The position numbers were made by a program, and so were the translations under genes. A stretch of DNA of 64,000 bases from assembly GCF_001277295.1 (NCBI RefSeq), contig NZ_CP011456.1:2418001-2482000 (forward strand). Reading direction: 5' to 3'. Shown piece after piece: positions 35,560 to 43,981 of this stretch. The DNA is from Anabaena sp. WA102. GTDB lineage: Bacteria; Cyanobacteriota; Cyanobacteriia; Cyanobacteriales; Nostocaceae. The notes under the pieces were generated by a model. The model did no database searches, was not told the DNA's origin, and saw only the letters and a program-made list of their open reading frames with translations. Position 1 is the first letter of the stretch. Every line of letters starts with the position of its first letter.

Positions 35560-36648
35560 ATGAAACTAAGTGTAGTAGCGACCACCATTTTTATCTTGAC
35601 ATTAGGATTTTATACCCCAAAAGTCACCGCAGCACCTATAAAAACACCTAAGACCTTTAAAGAATGGTGTCAACAAAAAGCCAGTTTACCTCAAGAGACG
35701 AAACGAACGGTAGAAGCATTATTAAAAGTTGCTGAAACCCGAAATTGTAGTCAAGCTAATCAAACGCTGACTAAATTGACTTCTCTTTCCCTTGAGGAAA
35801 ATAAAATCAGCGATATCAAACCTTTGTCTAATCTGACTAAATTGACTTCTCTTAACCTTAGGGAAAATAAAATCAGCGATATCAAACCTTTGTCTAATCT
35901 GACTAATTTGACTACTCTTTACCTTGGGGGAAATCAAATCAGCGATATCAAACCTTTGTCTAATCTCACTAATTTGACTTATCTTGACCTTTCGGGAAAT
36001 AAAATCAGCGATATCAAACCTTTGTCTAATCTGACTAATTTGACTTATCTTGACCTTAGGGAAAATAAAATCAGCGATATCAAACCTTTGTCTAATCTGA
36101 CTAATTTGACTCGGCTTTACCTTGGGGAAAATAAAATCAGCGATATCAAACCTTTGTCTAATCTGACTAATTTGACTGAACTTAAACTTTCGAGAAATCA
36201 AATCAGCGATATCAAACCTTTGTCTAATCTGACTAAATTGACTCTTCTTGACCTTTTGGGAAATAAAATCAGCGATATCAAACCTTTGTCTAATCTCACT
36301 AATTTGACTTCTCTTTCCCTTTTGGGAAATAAAATCAGCGATATCAAACCTTTGTCTAATCTCACTAATTTGACTTCTCTTTCCCTTTCGGGAAATAAAA
36401 TCAGCGATATCAAACCTTTGTCTAATCTCACTAATTTGACTTCTCTTTCCCTTTCGGGAAATAAAATCAGCGATATCAAACCTTTGTCTAATCTGACTAA
36501 TTTGGCTTATCTTTCCCTTGGGGGAAATAAAATCAGCGATATCAAACCTTTGTCTAATCTCACTAATTTGACTTTTCTTGACCTTGCGAAAAATCCACTT
36601 ACCTCTAAACAATGTCCCGTAGAACCAGAGTCTATTTGTAAATTTTAG
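35560..36648 (+). CDS. Secreted leucine-rich-repeat protein, copy 3
   Basis: This 362-residue copy, the longest of the set, has twelve LRRs and therefore two more 22-residue units (132 bp) than copies 1 and 2. It keeps the signal peptide (KLSVVATTIFILTLGFYTP), both Cys caps and the invariant ISDIKPLSNLT. Exposed positions vary widely (LSLEEN, LNLREN, LYLGEN, LKLSRN, LDLLGN). The gene converges on the response regulator gene, whose end is the source of fragments found after copies 1 and 2. It may be the ancestral position. Confidence 0.9.
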   Translation: MKLSVVATTIFILTLGFYTPKVTAAPIKTPKTFKEWCQQKASLPQETKRTVEALLKVAETRNCSQANQTLTKLTSLSLEENKISDIKPLSNLTKLTSLNLRENKISDIKPLSNLTNLTTLYLGGNQISDIKPLSNLTNLTYLDLSGNKISDIKPLSNLTNLTYLDLRENKISDIKPLSNLTNLTRLYLGENKISDIKPLSNLTNLTELKLSRNQISDIKPLSNLTKLTLLDLLGNKISDIKPLSNLTNLTSLSLLGNKISDIKPLSNLTNLTSLSLSGNKISDIKPLSNLTNLTSLSLSGNKISDIKPLSNLTNLAYLSLGGNKISDIKPLSNLTNLTFLDLAKNPLTSKQCPVEPESICKF

Positions 36649-36750
36649 TCCGGTTATATTTTGGTGCGTTATGGACTTACTAACGCACCCTCAAAATACT
36701 CAATTTCCCTGAATATTACCAGACTAAAAATGTCAATTTGGACAAAAATC

Positions 36751-37434
36751 CTATTCTACTAAATCATGTTTTATCGCAAATCTAACCAATTCAGCACGAT
36801 TACTAGTTTCTGTTTTTCTCAATAAACTACTCACATATTTCTCCACCGTGCGCGGACTTAAATGTAAATGATTACCAATTTCTCCATTAGACAAACCATG
36901 AGTTAATAAGTCTAAAACTTCTGTTTCTCTAACAGTTAGCGGTGTCAATACTTGAGATTGTTGTACCTGAGTAGGGATAGAAATATGACCGTTTTTTGCT
37001 TTTGTATATGTGGCAAAACTGATTTCTTCCTGATAAAGAAAACGACATTCTGATTGGATGATTTGCGATCGCTCTAACAAATTACGTATAGCAGCGGCTA
37101 TTTCTTCCAATTCAAATGGCTTAGACAAATACAAATCACAGCCAGACTGATATCCCAAAATTCGTTCTTGAGTTTTCGTTCTTTCTGTCAACAAAATCAC
37201 AGGTAATAATCGAAAGGCTGATAGTTGACGAACACGACGCACCAACTCATAACCATTCATCTGTGGCATCATAATATCTGTCACCATCAAATCAGGATGA
37301 CGCTTTTCAATCATAGCCAAAGCGTCTACACCATTATCAACAGCTATAACATTATACCCGGACAGATCAAGATAATCACTAATAGATAGGCGTGTACCTA
37401 AATCGTCATCTGCGACAAGAATAGTCAAGGGCAT
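36751..37434 (-). CDS. Response regulator, receiver plus LuxR-type HTH (Rre1/Ycf29-like)
   Basis: This 227-residue protein has an N-terminal receiver domain (ILVADDD acidic pair, phospho-Asp in MVTDIMMP about residue 53, Lys in LSKPFE) and a C-terminal LuxR HTH (LTVRETEVLDLLTHGLSNGE, SPRTVEKYVSSLLRK). Its start MPLTILVADDDLGTRLSIS and its length resemble the cyanobacterial/plastid Rre1/Ycf29 regulator, a stress-response transcription factor; this naming is from memory. No histidine kinase is adjacent. Its last 49 bp are duplicated in the LRR cluster. Confidence 0.88.
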   Translation of the reverse strand: MPLTILVADDDLGTRLSISDYLDLSGYNVIAVDNGVDALAMIEKRHPDLMVTDIMMPQMNGYELVRRVRQLSAFRLLPVILLTERTKTQERILGYQSGCDLYLSKPFELEEIAAAIRNLLERSQIIQSECRFLYQEEISFATYTKAKNGHISIPTQVQQSQVLTPLTVRETEVLDLLTHGLSNGEIGNHLHLSPRTVEKYVSSLLRKTETSNRAELVRFAIKHDLVE

Positions 37435-37746
37435 GGATAGTACACCCCTATAATCTTTTGGTTGAGCAATTTACTGTAATCACAAATATTAATAGACACA
37501 AGCAAGAATACTAATTCTATCTCTAATACTATGACAAGATTACTTACTCATGATGACATCATCAGTGATTTCTAAAGAAAATATTAAATTTTCACAAATT
37601 GTTCATAAAACTTTACGTAATCTCCAAAAAAGAGAGGAGGATTTTTGATCAATGACTAATCACCAGTCCCTTTGGACTACAATTAAAGAAAAAGCCAGTC
37701 TAAAGAAATTTTTGGGCGTATTTATTAAAACTTAAGAAGATTTTTG
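37435..37746. other. 312-bp divergent promoter region without a recognisable gene
   Basis: This AT-rich stretch lies between the response regulator and smpB, which are divergently transcribed. I see no repeat family, RNA gene or clear operator in it. Confidence 0.6.
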
Positions 37747-38217
37747 ATGAGTGATAAACAGAGTGAAGGTTACAAAGTTATTTGTGATAATCGGCAAGCA
37801 CGGTTTTTATATGAAATCATAGAAACCTATGAAGCGGGTATTCAATTGACAGGAACTGAAGTCAAGTCAATTCGTGCCGGTAAAGCCAATTTACAAGATG
37901 GTTATGCGTTGCTTCGTGACGGGGAAGCATGGTTAATTAACGTACATATTTCTCCTTATACCTCCAGCGGTGCATATTTTAATCACGAACCCAGACGAAC
38001 CCGCAAGTTATTACTTCATAAACAAGAACTGCGTAAACTTATTGGGAGGGTACAACAGGAAGGTTTAACCCTAGTCCCCTTAAAAATGTATCTAAAACGG
38101 GGCTGGGTAAAAATAGTTATTGCCCTGGGTAAAGGTAAAAAACTCCACGACAAACGCGAAAGCCTCAAACGTCGTGATGATCAACGGGATATGCAAAGGG
38201 CAATGAAGAGGTACTAG
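37747..38217 (+). CDS. smpB: SsrA (tmRNA)-binding protein SmpB
   Basis: This 156-residue protein binds tmRNA and delivers it to stalled ribosomes for trans-translation. Family segments are NRQARFLYEIIETYEAGIQL, GTEVKSIRAGKANLQDGY, VHISPYTSSGAYFNHEP, RTRKLLLHKQE and the basic C-terminal tail KKLHDKRESLKRRDDQRDM. Length is standard. ATG 37747 is preferred over the overlapping TTG three bases earlier. The tmRNA gene itself is not in this window as far as I can see. Confidence 0.97.
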   Translation: MSDKQSEGYKVICDNRQARFLYEIIETYEAGIQLTGTEVKSIRAGKANLQDGYALLRDGEAWLINVHISPYTSSGAYFNHEPRRTRKLLLHKQELRKLIGRVQQEGLTLVPLKMYLKRGWVKIVIALGKGKKLHDKRESLKRRDDQRDMQRAMKRY

Positions 38218-38250
38218 GAGGCAGAGGGCAGGGGAAATTCCCACAACCAC

Positions 38251-38359
38251 CTCCGAATGAATTCGGAGTCTTATAGCAAAAGTCGTCTGAAGACGACTGT
38301 TAAAGGCTTTGAGTCCACTTCAGTGGACTTGAACTATTAGACTGGGAATTCATTCCCAG
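38251..38359. repeat. Ladder of four 18-bp palindromes at 30-bp spacing
   Basis: CTCCGAATGAATTCGGAG (38251), AGTCGTCTGAAGACGACT (38281), AGTCCACTTCAGTGGACT (38312) and CTGGGAATTCATTCCCAG (38342) each have perfect 8-bp arms and a 2-base centre. The centres are GA, GA, TC and TC. They lie between the ends of smpB and ictB, which converge, and could act as a two-way terminator. Confidence 0.85.
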
Positions 38360-38379
38360 GCGGGTTAGGAAACTCTTTT

Positions 38380-39777
38380 CTAAGCGTGATTATGATTATT
38401 GCGGGTTAAAGGTTGCCAATGGCTGGCAACTAAAGCCACCATAAACCACCAGAGGGTATTAACTTCAGGGCGATAGAAGACCGTATCAAATAGACCCTGA
38501 GCAAGTATACCTAGGATACTAGCGATCGCCCCAATTAACCATAAGCCCTCGATATTTTTAGTTTCTCGTAATCGTCGCAGTTGCAAAAATCCTGTATTGA
38601 AGGTGACGACTATTAACCATAAGAAACAGGTAAAACCCAAAAAGCCAGTTTCCACAATCGTTTCTAGAAACACAGAATAGGCACTTAAAGCCGTAAACCG
38701 AGGACGTTGATAGAGAGGATAAACCTTATTAAAAGAACCATGTCCAGGTCCTATACCAATTATCGGGCGATCGCGGATCATTTGAAACACAGATTCCCAA
38801 ACATTTTTCCGAAAGTTATTACTACTGTCTTTGCGGTCGGCAAATATACTCACGATTCGCACCCGGAAAGGTTCGACAAATATCAATCCAATTATCAATA
38901 ACCCCACTACAGTTCCTAACAATATTGGTAAAGACCAAGTCCGCCAAAATTTCGGTATCTCTATACTCCACCAATAAAACAGCAACACCGCTATTGTCAA
39001 TAATCCCACTAATAAGGCAATCCAACCACCGCGACTAAAGGTCAAAATTAAAACAGTAGCGTTAACCACAAACATTGTTAATGCTAATGATTTCCTAATC
39101 CAACCCGGCCAAGCTACAATGGCAACTAAGCTCAAAATTACAGCGGGTAAAAGATATCCAGCTAATAGGTTAGGATTTCCTAAGTAACTGTAAACTCTCG
39201 TAGTTTTAGCCAAAGAAGATTCTGGGTCAACCCACGTAGCTAAGGCCTTCGCACCAAAAAACCATTGTCGCAACCCATAGACGCTGACAATCAGGGATAT
39301 ATGCAAATAGAGGGTAATTAACCAAGACCGAAACCGCGCCACTCTCAACACTCTAGCACAAAGAACAAACAGCAATAAATAAAGTGTTAATGTTTGTAAA
39401 TCACCTAATGCTGCTTTTTTCACCGGTGATAATGCTGTTGATATGGCAGCAATACTCCAATACAGCAATACTAGTAAATGAATGGGAGTGGCAGTAGGAG
39501 CATTAACTGATGTATAATCATCGGATAAGGTCAATAATAACCACAATCCCACACAAGCTACTAACAATAAACCCATTAAGGTGCTAGAAACAAAAGGTGC
39601 AAGACCATAAACAAGGCTAAGTAAGCCAACAGCAATTATATCTCCCCACTGGATGAAAATACTACTTTGTCGCCAAGGTTTTAACAGTCCCACCAAAAAC
39701 TTATGGAGGTAACTGCTAGACAAATATTCTTTCAGTGGTAAGGAAGATAAAGTTAATCTTTCCCAAACTAAGTTCAT
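38380..39777 (-). CDS. ictB: IctB/O-antigen-ligase-like membrane protein
   Basis: This polytopic membrane protein of about 465 residues has ten or more hydrophobic helices and a conserved extracytoplasmic Wzy/WaaL-like loop (FRKNVWESVFQMIRDRP, GIGPGHGSFNKVYPLYQRP). It matches the cyanobacterial IctB family, first proposed to move bicarbonate. The fold is that of O-antigen ligases, so the true substrate is uncertain. ATG 39777 (MNLVWERLTLSSLPLKEY) is preferred; the ATG four codons earlier adds only MYFL. Confidence 0.88.
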   Translation of the reverse strand: MNLVWERLTLSSLPLKEYLSSSYLHKFLVGLLKPWRQSSIFIQWGDIIAVGLLSLVYGLAPFVSSTLMGLLLVACVGLWLLLTLSDDYTSVNAPTATPIHLLVLLYWSIAAISTALSPVKKAALGDLQTLTLYLLLFVLCARVLRVARFRSWLITLYLHISLIVSVYGLRQWFFGAKALATWVDPESSLAKTTRVYSYLGNPNLLAGYLLPAVILSLVAIVAWPGWIRKSLALTMFVVNATVLILTFSRGGWIALLVGLLTIAVLLFYWWSIEIPKFWRTWSLPILLGTVVGLLIIGLIFVEPFRVRIVSIFADRKDSSNNFRKNVWESVFQMIRDRPIIGIGPGHGSFNKVYPLYQRPRFTALSAYSVFLETIVETGFLGFTCFLWLIVVTFNTGFLQLRRLRETKNIEGLWLIGAIASILGILAQGLFDTVFYRPEVNTLWWFMVALVASHWQPLTRNNHNHA

Positions 39778-40055
39778 GAGGAAATACAAAGTACAGAAGT
39801 TATAAAGTATAGCTTATCGCCAGTCTAATTGTAAACCTATTTTGAAAGGAAGAATCGGCAAGGGTTAAGAAGCAAGAGGCAACGGAAAACAGGAAATAAA
39901 AACCAGTATTAGCAGATTGCTTAACAAAAGTATTGTCACAGCAACGAAATTTATGCGAATCTTAACGTCAAACATCAGATTGCTAAACAAAGCTATTGTT
40001 ATCCTATCCAATAGATTTATCTAAAAATAAATGCTTTAAGATTAACAGCATTTAC

Positions 40056-42368
40056 TTAAAGATTACGTAAAAGTTCAAGATTACCACGAACAGTAATAGT
40101 ATGAGGGTGATCTATTCCTAATTGTTGTTCAAAAATATTTAAAGCTTGTTGGTAGAGAGGTTCTGCTTCTTTGTACTTGCCTTGAGATTTGTAAAGTGAG
40201 GCCAAATTGTTGAGACTGGAAGCAACATGAGGATGATCATCACCCAGCAGTTTTTGCCTGAGAGCTAAAGCTTGTTGGTAGAGAGGTTCTGCTTCCTTGT
40301 ACTTGCCTTGAGATTTGTAAAGTTCTGCCAAATTGTTGAGACTGGTAGCAACATCAGGATGATCATCACCCAGCAGTTTTTTCCAGAGAGCTAAAGCTTG
40401 TTGGTAGAGAGGTTCTGCTTCCTTGTACTTGCCTTGAGATTTGTAAATTCCTGCCAAATTGTTGAGACTGGTAGCAACACGAGGATGATTATCACCCGGC
40501 AGTTTTTGCCAGAGAGCTAAAGCTTGTTGGGAGAGAGGTTCTGCTTCGTTGTACCTGCCTTGAGATTGGTAAAGTAATGCCAAATTGTTAAGACCAGTAG
40601 CAACATCAGGATGATCATCACCCAGCAGTTTTTGCCTGAGAGCTAAAGATCGTTGGTAGAGAAATTCTGCTTCTTTGTACTTGCCTTGAGAATGGTAAAG
40701 TTCTGCCAAATTGTTGAGACTGACAGCAACACGGGGATGATTATCACCCAGCAGTTTTTGCCAGAGAGTTAAAGCTTTTTGGTAGAGAGGTTCTGCTTCC
40801 TTGTACTTGCCTTGAGAATAGTAAAGGAATGCCAAATTGTTAAGACCAGTAGCAACATCAAGATGATCATCACCTAAACGCTGTTTTAGCAATGATACAC
40901 ATTGTTTTCGCCAAGGTTCTGCATCATTATATAATCCTTGTCCTTCATAAAAATTTCCCACTCCCTCAAAAACCCAAATTAAATTTTTATCACTCACAGT
41001 ATCCAGTAAATGATCTGCTACTTCCTGTAAATGGGGTATAGCTAATTTGAACCTTTGAATATCTTTCTGTATTGGTTGGTCAGGAATTTCTTGAGCTATA
41101 TTAACCATTGCTTGGCAAAAATTACGTTTTAGTGTGGTGCTGACAGATTGACGATTGAATAAATTACTAAAAAGTTGACCAATATCTAAAAACAAAAAGT
41201 TTGCCAAGGTGATCTTTTTTTGTGTAACCGTTGACAGTTTTTCTAACTTGACTTGTAAAAAATCACGAATTAGTTGATGTAATTGATAATGATCATAATT
41301 TTCACTTTGTAAAAGATGTAATCGTTCTAATTCAATTCTGGCATTTTCTAGATTTTCTATGTTTTTCTCCCGTGAAGCACTTTGAATCAATAACCAAGGA
41401 ATGGGAGCTAAAGCAAATAAACTGAGTAGACAACCTAACTCTTGAGCAGAATAACTGATAACTTCCCAACTTAATTCAAAAGCAGCTTGAACACCACGAG
41501 TTATAGATAAAGTCCAAGTAGGGTCATGAGCATCAATATCAAAAGCAGGATGATTGATACCTTTAGCTGCTAATCTTTGCAACATTTCCGCGCAAGATAT
41601 CTGACGATATTTGACATAACGACCAACCAATTGTAAAGCTAGTGGTAAATAACCTAACCGTTGACAAAGTTCTTCTGCTTGTGCTGTTTCTTGATTTAAC
41701 CTATCCTCACCAATTAATTCCGATAATAATGCCATTGCCTCCGGTAGAGAAAGGATTTGTAAAGACAAAGTACAAGAAACAGGAAAATCTAGTTTTAGTC
41801 TAGTTGTGATCAAAACCTTAAATTGAGATGATTGTGGCGGCAAATAGGGCTGAATCGCCGGATAATTTTGGACATCATCAATAACTACTAAAGTATTACC
41901 CGTTGGCCAACTTTGCCAACACCAATCTACTTGTTTTGATAATACATTATCTGGTGGATTTAAACGGAAATGTGTGCGACAAAATTCAATAATTTGTAAA
42001 CCGAGATTTTGATTTGTAGCCGACAACCAACAAATACCTCCCGGATAAGATTTTAGGGATAAATGCTCAAGAGAATATTGGGTAGCCAATTCAGTTTTAC
42101 CAATACCACCCATACCTTGAATAGCAGAAATTACAGCATGATTGCTAGTTTGTAAATGTTGATGAATTTTCTTTAATTCATGTTCTCGACCAATAAACTT
42201 TTGAGTATTACTATTAGGGATATTGTGGGGAAAACCTAGAGGTTTATCCCAATCATTTAAATTATTGACAGTTTGAAAAACTTGAGTAATATCTCTCACA
42301 GAGATATCACGCGCTTGAACATTTTTGAAAAGCTCTTGAGAAATTTGAGGGGGATGATTTGTATTCAT
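40056..42368 (-). CDS. STAND NTPase: NB-ARC domain with C-terminal TPRs
   Basis: This 770-residue NLR-like protein has a short N-terminal region (VQARDISVRDITQVFQ), an NB-ARC ATPase with Walker A GMGGIGKT (about 95-102), Walker B NTLVVIDDV, LITTR and a GYLPLAL motif, then a winged-helix/arm region. It ends with about seven 42-residue kinesin-light-chain-type TPRs (for example SLNNLAELYKSQGKYKEAEP). STAND proteins oligomerise on ligand binding; many bacterial ones are antiphage sensors. No effector domain is fused, and the short N-terminus matches the tail of the upstream gene's product, pointing to a two-protein system. Confidence 0.9.
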   Translation of the reverse strand: MNTNHPPQISQELFKNVQARDISVRDITQVFQTVNNLNDWDKPLGFPHNIPNSNTQKFIGREHELKKIHQHLQTSNHAVISAIQGMGGIGKTELATQYSLEHLSLKSYPGGICWLSATNQNLGLQIIEFCRTHFRLNPPDNVLSKQVDWCWQSWPTGNTLVVIDDVQNYPAIQPYLPPQSSQFKVLITTRLKLDFPVSCTLSLQILSLPEAMALLSELIGEDRLNQETAQAEELCQRLGYLPLALQLVGRYVKYRQISCAEMLQRLAAKGINHPAFDIDAHDPTWTLSITRGVQAAFELSWEVISYSAQELGCLLSLFALAPIPWLLIQSASREKNIENLENARIELERLHLLQSENYDHYQLHQLIRDFLQVKLEKLSTVTQKKITLANFLFLDIGQLFSNLFNRQSVSTTLKRNFCQAMVNIAQEIPDQPIQKDIQRFKLAIPHLQEVADHLLDTVSDKNLIWVFEGVGNFYEGQGLYNDAEPWRKQCVSLLKQRLGDDHLDVATGLNNLAFLYYSQGKYKEAEPLYQKALTLWQKLLGDNHPRVAVSLNNLAELYHSQGKYKEAEFLYQRSLALRQKLLGDDHPDVATGLNNLALLYQSQGRYNEAEPLSQQALALWQKLPGDNHPRVATSLNNLAGIYKSQGKYKEAEPLYQQALALWKKLLGDDHPDVATSLNNLAELYKSQGKYKEAEPLYQQALALRQKLLGDDHPHVASSLNNLASLYKSQGKYKEAEPLYQQALNIFEQQLGIDHPHTITVRGNLELLRNL

Positions 42369-42569
42369 GATTAGAGCTTAACCTTCTTGAGTTAAATCAC
42401 CTACATTAATATTATTAGCCTTGATATTGGTGAGCATTGTTCCGCTTGAACATTTTTGAATATCTCCTGAACAATTTGAGGGAGATGATTTGTATTCATG
42501 ATTAGAGCTTAACCTTCTTGAGTTAAATCACCTACATTAATATTATTAGCCTCGATATTGGTGAGCATT
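42312..42569. repeat. 131-bp tandem duplication across a gene junction
   Basis: Bases 42312-42438 are repeated at 42443-42569 with few changes. Each copy contains the start of the STAND gene and the end of the small upstream gene. The extra copy leaves a broken start (MNTNHLPQIVQEIFKN then out of frame) and an orphan tail (ANNINVGDLTQEG) between the two genes. Confidence 0.9.
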
Positions 42570-42970
42570 TCTTGGTCAACAGAACCACTACTTCCTGAAG
42601 TTTTTTGAGTGATATTCTGAGCTTGTAAATCACCATTTAATTCAATTCCACTCAGAATTACCTGACGAATCTTAGGGTCTTGTGTTTTGAGTTCTTCAAC
42701 CAGCAATTTAAGTTGATTAGCAAAAATTTCATCAGCATTAATGTATTCTTGCAATTCATCTTGTAACTGAAGTTTATTTTTTTCAGTTGGATCTTTTTCA
42801 GCCCGAATTAATAAACCTTCCATTCCTTCTGTAGTTAACTTTTGTCGAATAGTGCTAACCAACTTTGCAAAAGTATCTGCGACACCTTTAACTGCAAATT
42901 TTCCACCTTCCTTGATTGCTTCCGAGAAAAATAAAGAAACAATAACAGCGCCAGTGAGTGGTTCTACCAT
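42509..42970 (-). CDS. Small partner of the STAND protein, unknown function
   Basis: This 153-residue protein is of a family I cannot name. The N-terminus has an Ala/Gly/Val-rich, weakly hydrophobic stretch (PLTGAVIVSLFFSEAIKEGG), followed by helical, charged sequence (LLIRAEKDPTEKNKLQLQDE). The C-terminus EANNINVGDLTQEG is similar to the N-terminus of the STAND protein (VQARDISVRDITQ), as if both carry the same short docking or beta-helical motif. Its position just upstream and co-directional suggests an effector or adaptor for the STAND sensor. The hydrophobic start could insert in a membrane. Confidence 0.65.
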   Translation of the reverse strand: MVEPLTGAVIVSLFFSEAIKEGGKFAVKGVADTFAKLVSTIRQKLTTEGMEGLLIRAEKDPTEKNKLQLQDELQEYINADEIFANQLKLLVEELKTQDPKIRQVILSGIELNGDLQAQNITQKTSGSSGSVDQEMLTNIEANNINVGDLTQEG

Positions 42971-43267
42971 AAAAATTACCCCTTCTTAATTGTCAGCAGA
43001 ACAATAACTTCTCTAATTGTTTTATTTGTACCATAAATTCGGATAAATAAGCGAGTATTATCCTAGATCAAATTAAAACTTCTGATTGAATTAAATATAA
43101 TTTGCAGAAAAAATTATCTATAAACAGAGAGAACAAAAAAATCCGCGTTTATCTGCGTTTATCTGCGTTCGATGCTATCCTTCAAAATAGTAATTAAATG
43201 AGAATATGATTAAGAGGCAGAGCCTCTGTGATAGCATTCCCAGTCAGAGACTGGGAACGAGGTGATA
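42971..43267. other. Gene-free gap with palindromic dispersed repeat
   Basis: It contains three CTGCGTTTAT-type short repeats (about 43143-43170) and, at 43212-43264, GAGGCAGAGCCTC followed by ATTCCCAGTCAGAGACTGGGAA, two hairpins that recur at 58104-58220. No gene is seen. Confidence 0.7.
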
Positions 43268-43981
43268 CTATCTTTTTTTGGAATTATGGGGGCGTTGTTG
43301 GGGATGATCTCCATTTTTGGGGACATTAGCAGAATTTAATTGTTTGCGGCCATTAGTAATAATTTTTAACATTTCCTGTATATCCTGTTCAATATTAGCC
43401 AGAACGTTATCGGCGTATTTATCAGCACCATCTTCAATTTCTTCAGCTTGAGAAATTGCCGTTTGGCGCATTTCTTCTAATTCTTGCTGACAAGCGCGAC
43501 GTTTACGGTCAATTTCCGCAAGAGTGTCTTGCATCATTGTTTCACAATCGTCCTGGACTTGTCGCCGTAGTTGGTCAGCTTCCCGCTGTGCTTGCCTGAC
43601 GATATCACTTTCTGCCAAAATTTGCGCTCTTTTTGCTTGGGCTACATCTACAACCTGTTGTCCATATTCTTCCGCTTCTAGAAGAATTTCATTCTTTTGT
43701 GCCAAAATATCGAGTGCTTCCTGAAACACTGTTGGCAAAGAAAGACGGATGAAATCAAGTTGTTCTAGTAATTTATCTTCATCTATTAAAGTTCGTCCTG
43801 TCAGGGGAATCCTCAAACTAGAGAGAACTATGTCCTCTAAGCGGTTGAGTTCCTGCTGAATATCTACCCCTGCTGTTGGTTCTGGATTGCCAATGGAGGG
43901 GATACCATTCACGTACTCTCTTGGGGGAGGATTGTTGCCGTTGTGGTTGGATTCGAGGCTAGGGATTTTTGGTTGTAGCAT
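43268..43981 (-). CDS. DivIVA-like coiled-coil protein (possible Cdv3)
   Basis: This 237-residue acidic coiled-coil protein (about 60-215) with a Pro/Asn-rich N-terminus and a basic tail (PHNSKKR) resembles the cyanobacterial DivIVA-like cell-division protein Cdv3. The helical block DEDKLLEQLDFIRLSLPTVF precedes a long heptad region with many Gln, Ala and Glu. ATP-synthase b-like coiled coils look similar, so the assignment is moderate. The start lies inside coaD: the two genes overlap by 73 bp in different frames, so translation is probably coupled. Confidence 0.65.
   Translation of the reverse strand: MLQPKIPSLESNHNGNNPPPREYVNGIPSIGNPEPTAGVDIQQELNRLEDIVLSSLRIPLTGRTLIDEDKLLEQLDFIRLSLPTVFQEALDILAQKNEILLEAEEYGQQVVDVAQAKRAQILAESDIVRQAQREADQLRRQVQDDCETMMQDTLAEIDRKRRACQQELEEMRQTAISQAEEIEDGADKYADNVLANIEQDIQEMLKIITNGRKQLNSANVPKNGDHPQQRPHNSKKR

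Noticed and set aside
33427..36612. Several minus-strand frames in the LRR genes, up to 296 codons
   Set aside because: They result from the 66-bp periodicity; the plus-strand frames have signal peptides, caps and LRR consensus.
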